In this document: positions 17,969-25,834 of the stretch, one piece after another
How the letters are laid out: every line of letters begins with the position of its first letter
Position numbering within the stretch: the stretch's first letter is position 1
Assembly (NCBI GenBank): GCA_949294455.1
Contig: CASFHD010000002.1
Coordinates: forward strand, 98,579-150,673
Reading direction: 5' to 3'
DNA: 52,095 bases
From: an uncultured Christensenella sp.
GTDB taxonomy: Bacteria; Bacillota; Clostridia; Christensenellales; UBA1242
Program-made: the position numbers and the translations under genes
The notes under the pieces: model-generated
What the model was told of the DNA's origin: nothing
Databases searched by the model: none
The model's input: the letters and a program-made list of their open reading frames with translations, nothing else

Positions 17969-18013
17969 TTGCTAGTTTCAAAATTGATAGAGTTTGCTCT
18001 TTAATTTTTTACA

Positions 18014-18433
18014 TTAATTGTTATTATTTTTGGTTTTTGTGTATTTAACAATTTTTACAACTATTGTTGAAATCGTTGTTATAAAATAAATCGAGCTTGC
18101 TATAAACATAACAATCCTTATAAATTCGTCTGCAGATTTTAGCGCAAAAGTTAGAAATAATACACTAAAAATTGCCAATATTAAGCATATAATTGCATTA
18201 ATTTTAATGTCTGTTATTTTATTTATAATCTCTATTATAATCCATAATATCAATATCAAACTTAATAACATCGCTATTGATAAATATAATATTTCATACG
18301 TGGTATTTGTATATATTATAGCAAAAATAAAGAGTGATAAAATAAATATCAAATTTATAGTTAAAAATATTAAAAATGTTGTAATGTTTTTTGTTAAAAT
18401 AAAATTATTTAACGCCTTTTTATTTATTTTCAT
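18014..18433 (-). CDS. small integral membrane protein, 139 aa
   Basis: Family not recognised. Four hydrophobic spans are visible, at about residues 16-40, 48-70, 76-98 and 105-125, with short charged loops and a basic C-terminus (KIVKYTKTKNNNN). The ATG follows GATGAGGG. It is monocistronic, outside the inverted-repeat cassette, and terminated at 17941. No motif suggests a transport or enzymatic role. Confidence 0.7.
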   Translation of the reverse strand: MKINKKALNNFILTKNITTFLIFLTINLIFILSLFIFAIIYTNTTYEILYLSIAMLLSLILILWIIIEIINKITDIKINAIICLILAIFSVLFLTFALKSADEFIRIVMFIASSIYFITTISTIVVKIVKYTKTKNNNN

Positions 18434-18489
18434 AATTTACCCTCATCAGTATAGCATTAATCTATTATAAAATCTAGTAATTTTTATTA

Positions 18490-18517
18490 TTGACAAAAAA
18501 TAATTTTATGTTATCAT
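18490..18517 (+). promoter_or_regulatory. promoter of a leaderless small peptide
   Basis: TTGACA at 18490-18495, 16 bases, TATCAT at 18512-18517. The predicted start of transcription coincides with the ATG at 18524. Confidence 0.6.
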
Positions 18518-18523
18518 ATATTT

Positions 18524-18601
18524 ATGAATAAAGCTATTATTATATTTGCTTGCGTATTTATATTAATTTGCTTTTTATGTAAGCAAGATGATTATTATTA
18601 A
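18524..18601 (+). CDS. 25-aa hydrophobic peptide, apparently leaderless
   Basis: The frame reads MNKAIIIFACVFILICFLC then KQDDYY and stop: one membrane span with a charged tail. It sits six bases after a good -10 element with no room for a ribosome site. Size and composition resemble type I toxins or small membrane regulators, but no antisense RNA promoter was recognised. Random AT-rich DNA also yields such frames; the promoter is the main support. Confidence 0.4.
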   Translation: MNKAIIIFACVFILICFLCKQDDYY

Positions 18602-18666
18602 TTTTTATTAAGTAGGGTTATTTTTATTAATTTTATTTTATTATTTGGTAAATTTAGAAAAAATTG

Positions 18667-18693
18667 TTGACAAAGACTTTTTTTTCATATAAT
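18667..18693 (+). promoter_or_regulatory. promoter for the plus-strand tRNA cluster
   Basis: TTGACA at 18667-18672. A TATAAT at 18688-18693 gives a short 15-base spacer; TAATAT two bases on gives 17. Confidence 0.6.
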
Positions 18694-18708
18694 ATATATA
18701 AGTATTAT

Positions 18709-18784
18709 CGAGGTGTAGCGCAGTTGGTAGCGCACATGATTTGGGATCATGGGGCCGGGAGTTCGAGTCTCTTCACCTCGACCA
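18709..18784 (+). tRNA. tRNA-Pro (TGG)
   Basis: Acceptor CGAGGTG/CACCTCG, the anticodon loop TTTGGGA gives TGG, the T loop is GTTCGAG, and CCA is encoded at 18782-18784. Confidence 0.95.
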
Positions 18785-18800
18785 CCCTAATGGGTTTTAA

Positions 18801-18877
18801 GGACCTTTAGCTCAGTTGGTTAGAGCAACCGGCTCATAACCGGTCGGTCCGCGGTTCAAGTCCGTGAAGGTCCACCA
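18801..18877 (+). tRNA. tRNA with CAT anticodon (Met elongator or Ile2)
   Basis: The acceptor GGACCTT/AAGGTCC has a paired first position, so this is not the initiator. The anticodon loop CTCATAA reads CAT and CCA is encoded. Close similarity to lysidine-modified tRNA-Ile2 of Bacillus makes Ile2 at least as likely as Met; this depends on TilS recognition, which cannot be decided by eye. Confidence 0.92.
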
Positions 18878-18897
18878 AGGGAAATTATAAAATTTAG

Positions 18898-18926
18898 TTG
18901 ACAATATATGTCTAATATTGTATATT
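18898..18926 (+). promoter_or_regulatory. second tRNA promoter
   Basis: TTGACA at 18898-18903, 17 bases, TATATT at 18921-18926. It lies between the CAT tRNA and tRNA-Thr and drives the Thr-Asp-Phe-Tyr genes. Confidence 0.8.
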
Positions 18927-18945
18927 AGAGTATGTTGCCCGATAT

Positions 18946-19020
18946 GCTAGTGTGGCTCAACGGTAGAGCAGCTGACTTGTAATCAGCAGGTTGGGAGTTC
19001 GATTCTCTTCACTAGCTCCA
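18946..19020 (+). tRNA. tRNA-Thr (TGT)
   Basis: Acceptor GCTAGTG/CACTAGC, anticodon loop CTTGTAA, encoded CCA. It is a candidate ligand of the thrS T-box at 2425. Confidence 0.95.
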
Positions 19021-19023
19021 TGT

Positions 19024-19100
19024 GGTTCGTTAGCTCAGTTGGTTAGAGCGCCAGCCTGTCACGCTGGAGGTCACGAGTTCAAGTCTCGTACGAATCGCCA
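19024..19100 (+). tRNA. tRNA-Asp (GTC)
   Basis: Acceptor GGTTCGT/ACGAATC, anticodon loop CTGTCAC, encoded CCA. Confidence 0.95.
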
Positions 19101-19107
19101 TTTTTTT

Positions 19108-19183
19108 GCCTGGATAGCTCAGTCGGTAGAGCAAAGGACTGAAAATCCTTGTGTCACTGGTTCGATTCCAGTTCTAGGCACCA
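19108..19183 (+). tRNA. tRNA-Phe (GAA)
   Basis: Acceptor GCCTGGA with CCAGTTCTAGGC 3' side, anticodon loop CTGAAAA, encoded CCA. Confidence 0.94.
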
Positions 19184-19186
19184 CTT

Positions 19187-19272
19187 GGAAAGGTTGCAGA
19201 GCGGCCAAATGCTACGGACTGTAAATCCGTCGTCGTCAGACTTCGGTGGTTCGAATCCACCCCTTTCCACCA
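19187..19272 (+). tRNA. tRNA-Tyr (GTA)
   Basis: Class II tRNA with a long variable arm, acceptor GGAAAGG/CCTTTCC, anticodon loop CTGTAAA, encoded CCA. Confidence 0.95.
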
Positions 19273-19310
19273 TATATGGTAGTGGTTTTGGTGTTATACC
19301 ACGATTATAG

Positions 19311-19336
19311 ACAGGCGAAAAGCCTGTTTTTTTTCG
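19311..19336 (+). terminator. tRNA operon terminator
   Basis: ACAGGC, GAAAA loop, GCCTGT and an eight-T run. Confidence 0.93.
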
Positions 19337-19698
19337 TTTTTTTGTCCTTTTTTTATTTTGGTTCTCATAATGTTCTCAAAAAGTTCTCAAAATTTAATCA
19401 AAAAATAATTAATGTTGCAAGAACATTTATTAAAGATTATATTTAATAAAATTTAATTCATTTTATAACAAGTGTAATTTGTTTTTAATAGATAAGTTAA
19501 TTTTTTTTGATTTTTATAATCTTTTAAAATTAAAGATGATTTTCTATAATAAGAAGATATTAAAATTTGTTAATTTTATTCTTTATTAACAAATATTTAT
19601 TGTATTATAAATTTCAAGAATTGACAAAAATAATCTTTTTTGTTAACATATTAGTACAACAAAAAAAATTTTTAAATTTTTGATTAGTAAAGGATATT
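19337..19698 (+). promoter_or_regulatory. AT-rich spacer with a promoter near its end
   Basis: The spacer holds no gene. TTGACA at 19621-19626, 17 bases and TAACAT at 19644-19649 form a promoter for the gene at 19699. Confidence 0.6.
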
Positions 19699-20217
19699 AT
19701 GCTTAAAAGTTCTATTATATATACTAAATCTGTAATAAATGATATGTCATCACAAATAGTAAATAAAAGATATGATAAAAATAATGTAGTATTTACTGTG
19801 TGTGCTTTTATTTTTGTGCTTTCACTAATGTTGTTTATTTATTTAAAAGATATTAGTTTTATAATAATAACAAGCATTTTATTAATATTTGACCTTATAT
19901 TTGTGTTTTTTGGTAAAAAAATATTTTTAAGTACTACTCATAAAATGTTATTGAAAAATAAATATTTATTAAATTTGGCAGTGAATTATACTTTTAATGA
20001 AGATAGTGTTTGGGTTACAGAAAATTTGCCTGATTATACGGTTTTGTCTGAAAACGACATCAAATATTCTGATTTATATAATATAAAATATGACGAAAAA
20101 TATATATATCTTTATGTTAATAGGTTTGGGTTCTTAATGATATCAAGAGAAGGGTTTGATACTTATGAAAATTCTAATGTAGTAATTGATTTGATTAAAA
20201 ATAAATTAAAAAAATAA
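19699..20217 (+). CDS. YcxB-like membrane protein
   Basis: The 172-residue protein has two adjacent membrane spans at about residues 32-50 and 53-72, then a soluble C-terminal domain with SENDIKYSDLYNIKYDEKYIYLYVNRFGFLMISRE. The topology and the pattern of an alternating hydrophobic strand ending in a phenylalanine-rich turn resemble the YcxB-like family, whose function is unknown. The ATG follows AAAGGAT. It is monocistronic with its own promoter. Family assignment rests on overall shape only. Confidence 0.6.
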   Translation: MLKSSIIYTKSVINDMSSQIVNKRYDKNNVVFTVCAFIFVLSLMLFIYLKDISFIIITSILLIFDLIFVFFGKKIFLSTTHKMLLKNKYLLNLAVNYTFNEDSVWVTENLPDYTVLSENDIKYSDLYNIKYDEKYIYLYVNRFGFLMISREGFDTYENSNVVIDLIKNKLKK

Positions 20218-20373
20218 ATAATAAACAATTTTAATAAATACTTAAAATTTAATTAAAAGTTAATTAAAATCAAAATTTTTTTATTTTATACCTTGTGATT
20301 ATATTATTATAAATTTATAACAATAAAATATTATCTATGTTTTAATAGAATAAATTTAATAAAGGTTAAGATT

Positions 20374-21132
20374 ATGTTTATAGATTCACATTCTCATATG
20401 TTTGATGAAAAAATTAATATTGAAAAAGCCGATTTGTCTTTAGTAGATGCAATAATTGTGCCATCATATAATATGGAAAATTTAAGCAAAGTTATTGATT
20501 TTTGTAGTAAGTACAAAAAATGCTATTGTGCTCTAGGGGTGCATCCAAATTGGGCAGATGAATATGATAATGAAAAATTTTTGAATATTGTGTTAGAAAA
20601 TAAATCAAAAATATATGCAATTGGAGAAATAGGGTTAGATAGTTTATCTAATGTAGATTATTTAAAACAAATTGAAGTTTTTAAAAATCAGTTCGAAATC
20701 GCTGAAAAATTAAATTTTCCAATTACTGTTCACTTGAGAACAAAAAAGGATTTTGATACTTTTTTTAATATTTTTAATAGTTACAATATCAAATGTGCAA
20801 TACATTGTTTTAATTCAGATTTAAAAGATTGTAAAAAAGCAATTGAATTAGGTTGTTATATTTCTTTTGCGACTAATATTACATATAAAAGGAATGTGGA
20901 TTTAAGAAAAATAGCATTATATGTTCCATTTTCTAATTTGTTAATAGAAACAGATGCACCTTCAATGTTGCCAGCTAGTTTTAAAAGACGTGGGATTAAT
21001 TCATCAGAAAATGTTTTTTATACTGCTGAAACTTTGGCAAAAATAAAAAATTGTGATATTTCGCATATTGCAAAGATAACTTTTGAAAACGCAAATAAAT
21101 TATTTAATTTGGGGTTAGAATACAATGGATAA
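20374..21132 (+). CDS. TatD-family metal-dependent hydrolase
   Basis: TatD enzymes are TIM-barrel metal hydrolases reported to act as 3'-5' DNases. The 252-residue protein has the metal ligands FIDSHSHMFD near residue 2, ALGVHPNW, AIGEIGLD near 88, FPITVHLR near 119, IHCFNSD near 142 and LIETDAPSMLP near 191. Length matches the family. Its stop overlaps the start of the next gene by eight bases, so translation of the two is coupled. Confidence 0.9.
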   Translation: MFIDSHSHMFDEKINIEKADLSLVDAIIVPSYNMENLSKVIDFCSKYKKCYCALGVHPNWADEYDNEKFLNIVLENKSKIYAIGEIGLDSLSNVDYLKQIEVFKNQFEIAEKLNFPITVHLRTKKDFDTFFNIFNSYNIKCAIHCFNSDLKDCKKAIELGCYISFATNITYKRNVDLRKIALYVPFSNLLIETDAPSMLPASFKRRGINSSENVFYTAETLAKIKNCDISHIAKITFENANKLFNLGLEYNG

Positions 21133-21802
21133 TATTTTTGATAGATTTATATTGCAAATAGGAGCAGAAAATTTTATAAAAATTAATAACAGCAATGTTA
21201 TTGTTTTTGGTATTGGAGGCGTTGGCGGAAATGCTGTCGAAGCGTTGGTTAGAAGTGGGATAGGTAGCATTACAATTGTTGATAGTGATATAATAGATGT
21301 TACTAATATAAACAGACAAATAATTTCTTCAACAGAAAATATAGGAAAGTTAAAAGTCGATGCTTGTGAAGAAAGAATGATTAAAATCAATCCTGATTTA
21401 AAAATAACAAAAATTTCTAGAAAATTTGGATATGGCGAAATTATAGATTTTTCTAAATTTGATTATGTTATAGATGCTGTTGATGATATTAATGCAAAAA
21501 TAGAGATTATAAAAGAAAGCAAAAAAAATAATATTCCTGTTATTTCTTCTATGGGAATGGGAAATAAAACTGACCCAACTATGTTAAAAGTTGATGATAT
21601 AAGTTTAACTTCAGTTTGCCCTTTGGCTAAAATTATTCGAGAGAAATTAAGAAAATTAAATATTCAAAATGTAAGGTGTGTTTATTCAACAGAAAAAGTA
21701 ATCAAAACTAAAACAAATACAATATCTTCAAATGCGTTTGTTCCATCTTGTGCTGGAATCATAATGGCAAGAGAAGTTGTTTTCGATATAATTAATAAGT
21801 GA
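21125..21802 (+). CDS. tcdA: ThiF/E1-like tRNA threonylcarbamoyladenosine dehydratase
   Basis: TcdA cyclises t6A to ct6A in tRNAs reading ANN codons, using ATP. The 225-residue protein has VFGIGGVGGNAVEALVRSG near residue 22, VDSDIIDVTNINRQI near 50 (ATP contacts), DYVIDAVDD near 111, and ISSMGMGNKTDPTMLKVDDI near 134, all characteristic of the TcdA/CsdL group of E1-like proteins. It is shorter than the 250-270 usual residues. It starts inside the tatD-like gene and is followed seven bases later by the MGMT-like gene. Confidence 0.9.
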   Translation: MDNIFDRFILQIGAENFIKINNSNVIVFGIGGVGGNAVEALVRSGIGSITIVDSDIIDVTNINRQIISSTENIGKLKVDACEERMIKINPDLKITKISRKFGYGEIIDFSKFDYVIDAVDDINAKIEIIKESKKNNIPVISSMGMGNKTDPTMLKVDDISLTSVCPLAKIIREKLRKLNIQNVRCVYSTEKVIKTKTNTISSNAFVPSCAGIIMAREVVFDIINK

Positions 21803-21808
21803 GATTAT

Positions 21809-22111
21809 ATGAATACTTTTGAAGAAATTTATAAAATTGTTAAATTAATCCCCGCTGGCAGAGTATCAACTTATGGACTAATAGCAAAAGCCTTAGGTAT
21901 GTTTAATGGTGGGAAAATAGTAGGATATGCTTTGCACGCTAATAAAAAACCTATTGAAATACCTTGTCATAGAGTTGTAAATAGATTTGGAAATTTATCT
22001 AAATCTTTTGCATTTGGTGGCGCGTCAGTACAAGAAGAATGGTTGAAAAAAGAAGGCGTTGAAGTGGTAGATGGAAAGGTAGATTTACAAAGTTATCTTT
22101 TTATTCCATAA
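21809..22111 (+). CDS. MGMT-type DNA-binding domain protein
   Basis: This 100-residue protein corresponds to the C-terminal domain of O6-alkylguanine-DNA alkyltransferase. It has PAGRVSTYGLIAKALG near residue 14, VGYALHAN near 38 and the active-site motif IPCHRVVNRFGN near 50. The acceptor Cys is present, unlike the alkyltransferase-like proteins where it is Trp. The N-terminal domain is absent. It could be a small methyltransferase or a non-enzymatic lesion sensor. It is the third gene of the tatD-tcdA transcript. Confidence 0.88.
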   Translation: MNTFEEIYKIVKLIPAGRVSTYGLIAKALGMFNGGKIVGYALHANKKPIEIPCHRVVNRFGNLSKSFAFGGASVQEEWLKKEGVEVVDGKVDLQSYLFIP

Positions 22112-22290
22112 AAAACTTATATTAAATTAATTTAATCATAATAAATTTTAACAAATAATATTACATTTTAAAAGTAATAGCAATAATAAAGTGAGCAAAT
22201 ATGTTACTGATTTTATAAAAACTCTTTTAAAAATAACGAATTAATTAATAAAATTTTGTAATACGATATTTATTTGATGTGGGAGAAATT

Positions 22291-22974
22291 ATGAAAGCAA
22301 TAGTTTTTGACTTTAATGGAACATTGACAAATTGCCGAAAGGGGAGTAATTGTTGGTATGAAGTTTGGAAATATATTAAAGACTTGGATTATGATAATTT
22401 TTTATATAAAAAATATGCGAGTAAAGAAATTAATAATATAGAACGGTTTAAACTTATATTTAAAAGATATAAAGAAAAGAATGTTAAAAGAGAATATTTA
22501 TATGAAATTTCAAAAGGCATAGAACTTTTACCAGGAACTTATGAAACATTAGAACATCTATATAACAATGGTATTAAAATTTTTGTTTTATCTGGCGGAA
22601 TTAGACAGATTATTGATGATGTTTTAAAAAGAGAAAAAGTTGATAAATTCATTACCTTTATAGAAGCTTATGATTTAATATTTGATAATGAAGGCAAATT
22701 AATTGACTATAAGTATCCTAATCTCCATAATTTAGAAAATAAAAATGAGTATATAGAACTTTTAAAACAGATTTATAATTTAAAAGGTGAAGAAATACTT
22801 TTTGTTGGCAATGGGGCAAATGATGAAACTGTATATTTAAGTGGTGTAAAAACATTATGTATAAATCCTGATAAAGCAAACATTTCTAACAAATTAGTTT
22901 GGAATAACAGTATCGAAAAATGTGAAAATTTAATGCAAATTCTTAATTATTGCGATACGGCATACAAAAAATAA
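22291..22974 (+). CDS. HAD-superfamily phosphatase
   Basis: The start is the ATG at 22291 behind GTGGGAG. Motif I is IVFDFNGTLT, with the nucleophile Asp at residue 6 and Asn in place of the usual general-acid Asp. Motif II is IFVLSGGI near residue 95; motif IV is LFVGNGANDETV near 175. A helical cap of about 80 residues lies between motifs I and II, as in phosphoserine phosphatase and related C1-cap enzymes. The Asn replacement is unusual and would lower or change activity. Substrate unknown. Confidence 0.82.
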   Translation: MKAIVFDFNGTLTNCRKGSNCWYEVWKYIKDLDYDNFLYKKYASKEINNIERFKLIFKRYKEKNVKREYLYEISKGIELLPGTYETLEHLYNNGIKIFVLSGGIRQIIDDVLKREKVDKFITFIEAYDLIFDNEGKLIDYKYPNLHNLENKNEYIELLKQIYNLKGEEILFVGNGANDETVYLSGVKTLCINPDKANISNKLVWNNSIEKCENLMQILNYCDTAYKK

Positions 22975-23167
22975 ATAAAATTTAAAATAAATATAGAACT
23001 TTATTTAAAATTTATTAATTATTTTTTTTAAGAATTTGATACTTTTATTTGGAATTTATGGATTAATATAAAAAAATTTTACATAACAGTAAAATTTTTT
23101 TTGTTTTTTATATATTTTTTTAATAATTAATATTTGTATTTATTATGATTGTGCATACAAAAATTCC

Positions 23168-23674
23168 CTATAGTTTTGTTTGATTTTCAGGTTTGAAAAA
23201 TTTGTTGTTTAATGGGAAATAACTGAATATTATAATTATCATAGCAATTAATGTAGTAACTATTTCGCTTAATATATTCAATAGGTTAAAAGTATCTAAA
23301 TTATAGACAAAAACAGGTGTTAAAAATCCTATTATAATTGCGACATAGAAAAGTATTATATCAAATATCAAACTTTCTTTTTTTACAATAAACTTAAACA
23401 AATAGTAGCCTACAACAATTACAATCATTTGCATTATTAATGTAATTAAAAGACCTATTAAAACATTATTAAAATCAACAAAGAATGATGTTACTAAAAA
23501 ATATATTATAGTTGGAAAAAATGCTAATTTTAAATGTTCAAAAACGCTTTCATTAGTCGCTACAAATCCTTGCAAAAATATGTTATTTTTAGACCATTTA
23601 TATGTAAAATGATTTAATGTACCTAATATGCTTACAAATAATATTCCTATTATCAAAAATAAAGTTAAATTCAT
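23168..23674 (-). CDS. DUF6512-like membrane protein
   Basis: The 168-residue protein has about five hydrophobic spans. The N-terminal pattern GTLNHFTYKWSKNN followed by NESVFEHLKLAFFP is, from memory, the hallmark of a Firmicutes membrane family of unknown function (DUF6512). The conserved NExxxEHxK segment between spans 1 and 2 suggests a functional site. The ATG follows AAAGGGG. It is separate from its neighbours, facing away from the HAD gene. Confidence 0.72.
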   Translation of the reverse strand: MNLTLFLIIGILFVSILGTLNHFTYKWSKNNIFLQGFVATNESVFEHLKLAFFPTIIYFLVTSFFVDFNNVLIGLLITLIMQMIVIVVGYYLFKFIVKKESLIFDIILFYVAIIIGFLTPVFVYNLDTFNLLNILSEIVTTLIAMIIIIFSYFPLNNKFFKPENQTKL

Positions 23675-23726
23675 AATTACCCCTTTTTATAATTTATAAT
23701 ACAATTTTCAAAATATTACAAATTTT

Positions 23727-25244
23727 TTAATATAACTTTAAAAAAACTTTTGCAGTTGCAAGTACATCATTAATTGCTCTATGCGCGCCTTGTAAACTGA
23801 TACCTAATTTTTCACATATTGTTCCTAATTTGAAATTTTTTAGCCCTAAAATCTTTTGTCTTGCTAAAGTTAGAGTGTCTATTTGTTCGTGATTAAATTC
23901 ATAGCCCATTTTTTTTGAAATGGCATCAATAAAGCCCATATCAAAACTTATATTTTGAGCGACTAAAACACAGCCATAGCAATATTTATAAAAGTCGGGC
24001 AATATGTAATTTATTTTTGGTGCGTCTTTTACCATATCATTAGTAATATGTGTAATCTCTGTAATTTCTGCAGGAATATCTTTATCAGGGTGCACAAATG
24101 TAGAAAATGTTGATATTATTTTTCCTTTTGAAATTTTAACTGCACCAATTTCTATTATTTCATTTGTTTTACAATCAAGTCCTGTGGTTTCAGTGTCAAA
24201 GACAACGAAATCTTTTTCCCAAACTCTTGTATCTGTTGTGTCAAATAGAGAACTCTGTTCAAAATCTTCATATTTTTCAGGGAAGACTGTATGATATTTT
24301 TCATTTACTGATTTTTTATTAGTTTTTCCTTTCATTTTTGTATATTCGCATAGGCAAATGCTATCTGCTGTAAAACTTAATGTGTCTTTATACATTTTTG
24401 TGTAACCTTTTATGGCAACTTTTAAATTATTTTCTAATGATTCTGCTCTGACTAATTCTTTTGCACGCGGAAAAAAACTAACATTTATGTGCTTGTTTTC
24501 ATTGTTTAAACTAAATGTATAAAAAGTTTTTTCATATTTTATTTCTTTGCCGTTTTTCATTGCAGTTTTAGTGTAATTGCGTTTTTCTAAAAATTTAATC
24601 TCACCACATATTACTACATCTTTCATCTCTCTATCAATAGTAGTAAAATCAATTGCTGTGTTGTATTCAGCACTACCTATTAATTCCACTTTATTAGTTA
24701 ATTCATATAATATTTTTTCATCTATCATCTTAATGGAATTTTGAAATTCTATGTTGTCATCAATAAAATTCGTTCCTATATCGTCTTGTAGTTTTTCAAA
24801 CTGTACACTAAATTCTGCAATAAAATTTTCAGTTAATTTATTGACTATTTCAATTTCTTTTTTTGCTTTTACCGCATAATCATATATTGATGGTCTAAGA
24901 CGAATTTTGACTTTTGCATTTATTCCAGAACATTCAACTATAATATCATTTGAATTTAAGTTTTTTGATAGGGTGGGGAAGTTATTAATTAATGTCATAT
25001 ATATGTATGTCCCTAAAACTGTTTCATTTACAACACATTTCGTGAACTTTACATCTATATCACAAAATTCAAGCATAGATTTTAATTTGTCTTTAATTTC
25101 ACTTATGTTTTCTTGAGTCAAATCAATTAAATCAGGATTATATAAAAATTTAACAGTAACAAGGTTTTGACTTGCACTGTACTCTGCATTATTAAACTTT
25201 AGACTAGAATATTTTTCTCCTAAATCTTTTACTATATTAATCAT
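23727..25244 (-). CDS. PolC-type OB domain fused to DEDDh exonuclease, no polymerase
   Basis: The N-terminal 200 residues resemble the PolC N-terminal region. Residues about 205-305 form an OB-like domain (DVVICGEIKFLEKRNYTKT, then VSFFPRAKELVRA). The last 170 residues are a complete DEDDh 3'-5' exonuclease: FVVFDTETTGLDCKTNEIIEIGAV, THITNDMVKDAP, LVAQNISFDMGFID, and GAHRAINDVLATA with the catalytic His and Asp. PHP, palm, fingers and thumb of PolC (about 1,430 residues) are missing; the frame stops right after the exonuclease. It may be a stand-alone proofreader or repair exonuclease. The promoter is TTGACA-16-TATAAT with no leader. Confidence 0.85.
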   Translation of the reverse strand: MINIVKDLGEKYSSLKFNNAEYSASQNLVTVKFLYNPDLIDLTQENISEIKDKLKSMLEFCDIDVKFTKCVVNETVLGTYIYMTLINNFPTLSKNLNSNDIIVECSGINAKVKIRLRPSIYDYAVKAKKEIEIVNKLTENFIAEFSVQFEKLQDDIGTNFIDDNIEFQNSIKMIDEKILYELTNKVELIGSAEYNTAIDFTTIDREMKDVVICGEIKFLEKRNYTKTAMKNGKEIKYEKTFYTFSLNNENKHINVSFFPRAKELVRAESLENNLKVAIKGYTKMYKDTLSFTADSICLCEYTKMKGKTNKKSVNEKYHTVFPEKYEDFEQSSLFDTTDTRVWEKDFVVFDTETTGLDCKTNEIIEIGAVKISKGKIISTFSTFVHPDKDIPAEITEITHITNDMVKDAPKINYILPDFYKYCYGCVLVAQNISFDMGFIDAISKKMGYEFNHEQIDTLTLARQKILGLKNFKLGTICEKLGISLQGAHRAINDVLATAKVFLKLY

Positions 25245-25250
25245 AGCATA

Positions 25251-25278
25251 ATTATAACAAGTTAGACAGTTTTGTCAA
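25251..25278 (-). promoter_or_regulatory. promoter giving a leaderless exonuclease mRNA
   Basis: On the minus strand, TTGACA (25278-25273), 16 bases, TATAAT (25256-25251). Six bases separate the -10 from the ATG at 25244, so the transcript should start at or within a base of the start codon. Confidence 0.7.
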
Positions 25279-25365
25279 CATTATCTTATTTTTATTTTTG
25301 TAATGTAATTGTTCATTTAAATATACTCTGTTAAATATACTTTGTTCTTTTTTTGTATAAATTTA

Positions 25366-25563
25366 ATTAAGTATATTTGAATATAAGTATAATAAATATT
25401 ATTTTACTATTAAAATTGAATTATCTTTATTTTGATACTTTATAATATATTTTTTACATTTTATTTACTCTAGTATATATGTATTAAGTATATTTGAATA
25501 TAAGTATAATAAATATTATTTTACTATTAAAAATTACATTATCTTTATTTTGATACTTTATAA
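25366..25563. repeat. 81-base direct repeat, two copies
   Basis: A unit of about 81 bases occurs at 25366-25446 and again at 25483-25563 with only a few differences. Both start ATTAAGTATATTTGAATATA and end TTGATACTTTATA. The flanking 25280-25760 DNA is otherwise AT-rich and gene-free. Recent local duplication is the simplest reading. Confidence 0.8.
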
Positions 25564-25761
25564 AATATTTTTAACATTCTTATTTTTTTATCTATTTTGA
25601 TATTTTTAAAATATTTTTTATATGTACTTTTATTAATCTCTATTTTTATATTTTTATATGCTTTTAAAATCTTTACAATAGATTTTGTTGCATAAATTTT
25701 ATTAAAAAATCTCGATTATTAAAAATTATTAAAAAAAATTGTGATTTTTTACATAAAATAG

Positions 25762-25790
25762 TTGACTTTAATTAACAATACACATATAAT
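25762..25790 (+). promoter_or_regulatory. promoter of the hrcA-grpE-dnaK-dnaJ operon
   Basis: TTGACT at 25762-25767, 17 bases, TATAAT at 25785-25790. Confidence 0.85.
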
Positions 25791-25794
25791 AGTG

Positions 25795-25821
25795 TTAGCA
25801 CTAAAGTGTTAAGAGTGCTAA
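25795..25821 (+). promoter_or_regulatory. CIRCE operator (HrcA binding site)
   Basis: TTAGCACTA, nine bases, GAGTGCTAA: 8 of 9 pairs of the CIRCE inverted repeat. It overlaps the transcription start of the operon, so HrcA repression of its own operon is expected. Confidence 0.95.
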
Positions 25822-25834
25822 AAGGGGGAAAGAA

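Larger units (their letters stand above)
15710..17983. mobile_element. putative 2.27-kb cassette bounded by 13-base inverted repeats
   Basis: TTTTGAAACTAGC at 15710-15722 has its exact reverse complement at 17971-17983. Between them lie three minus-strand genes (HTH, zinc-ribbon GIY-YIG protein, truncated FtsZ-like protein) and a hairpin array. There is no transposase. The same arm sequence bounds 70-base palindromic elements elsewhere in the window (30773, 30870, 36465), so the cassette may be a cargo-bearing relative of that family. An alternative is that two independent copies of a common terminator-associated motif happen to flank the genes. Confidence 0.5.

Noticed and set aside
15710..17983. 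TubZRC-type plasmid partition system
   Set aside because: The tubulin-like protein matches FtsZ rather than TubZ and lacks its C-terminal half; no iteron array lies upstream of the HTH gene.
18801..18877. Initiator tRNA-fMet
   Set aside because: The first acceptor pair is G-C; bacterial initiators have an unpaired first position.
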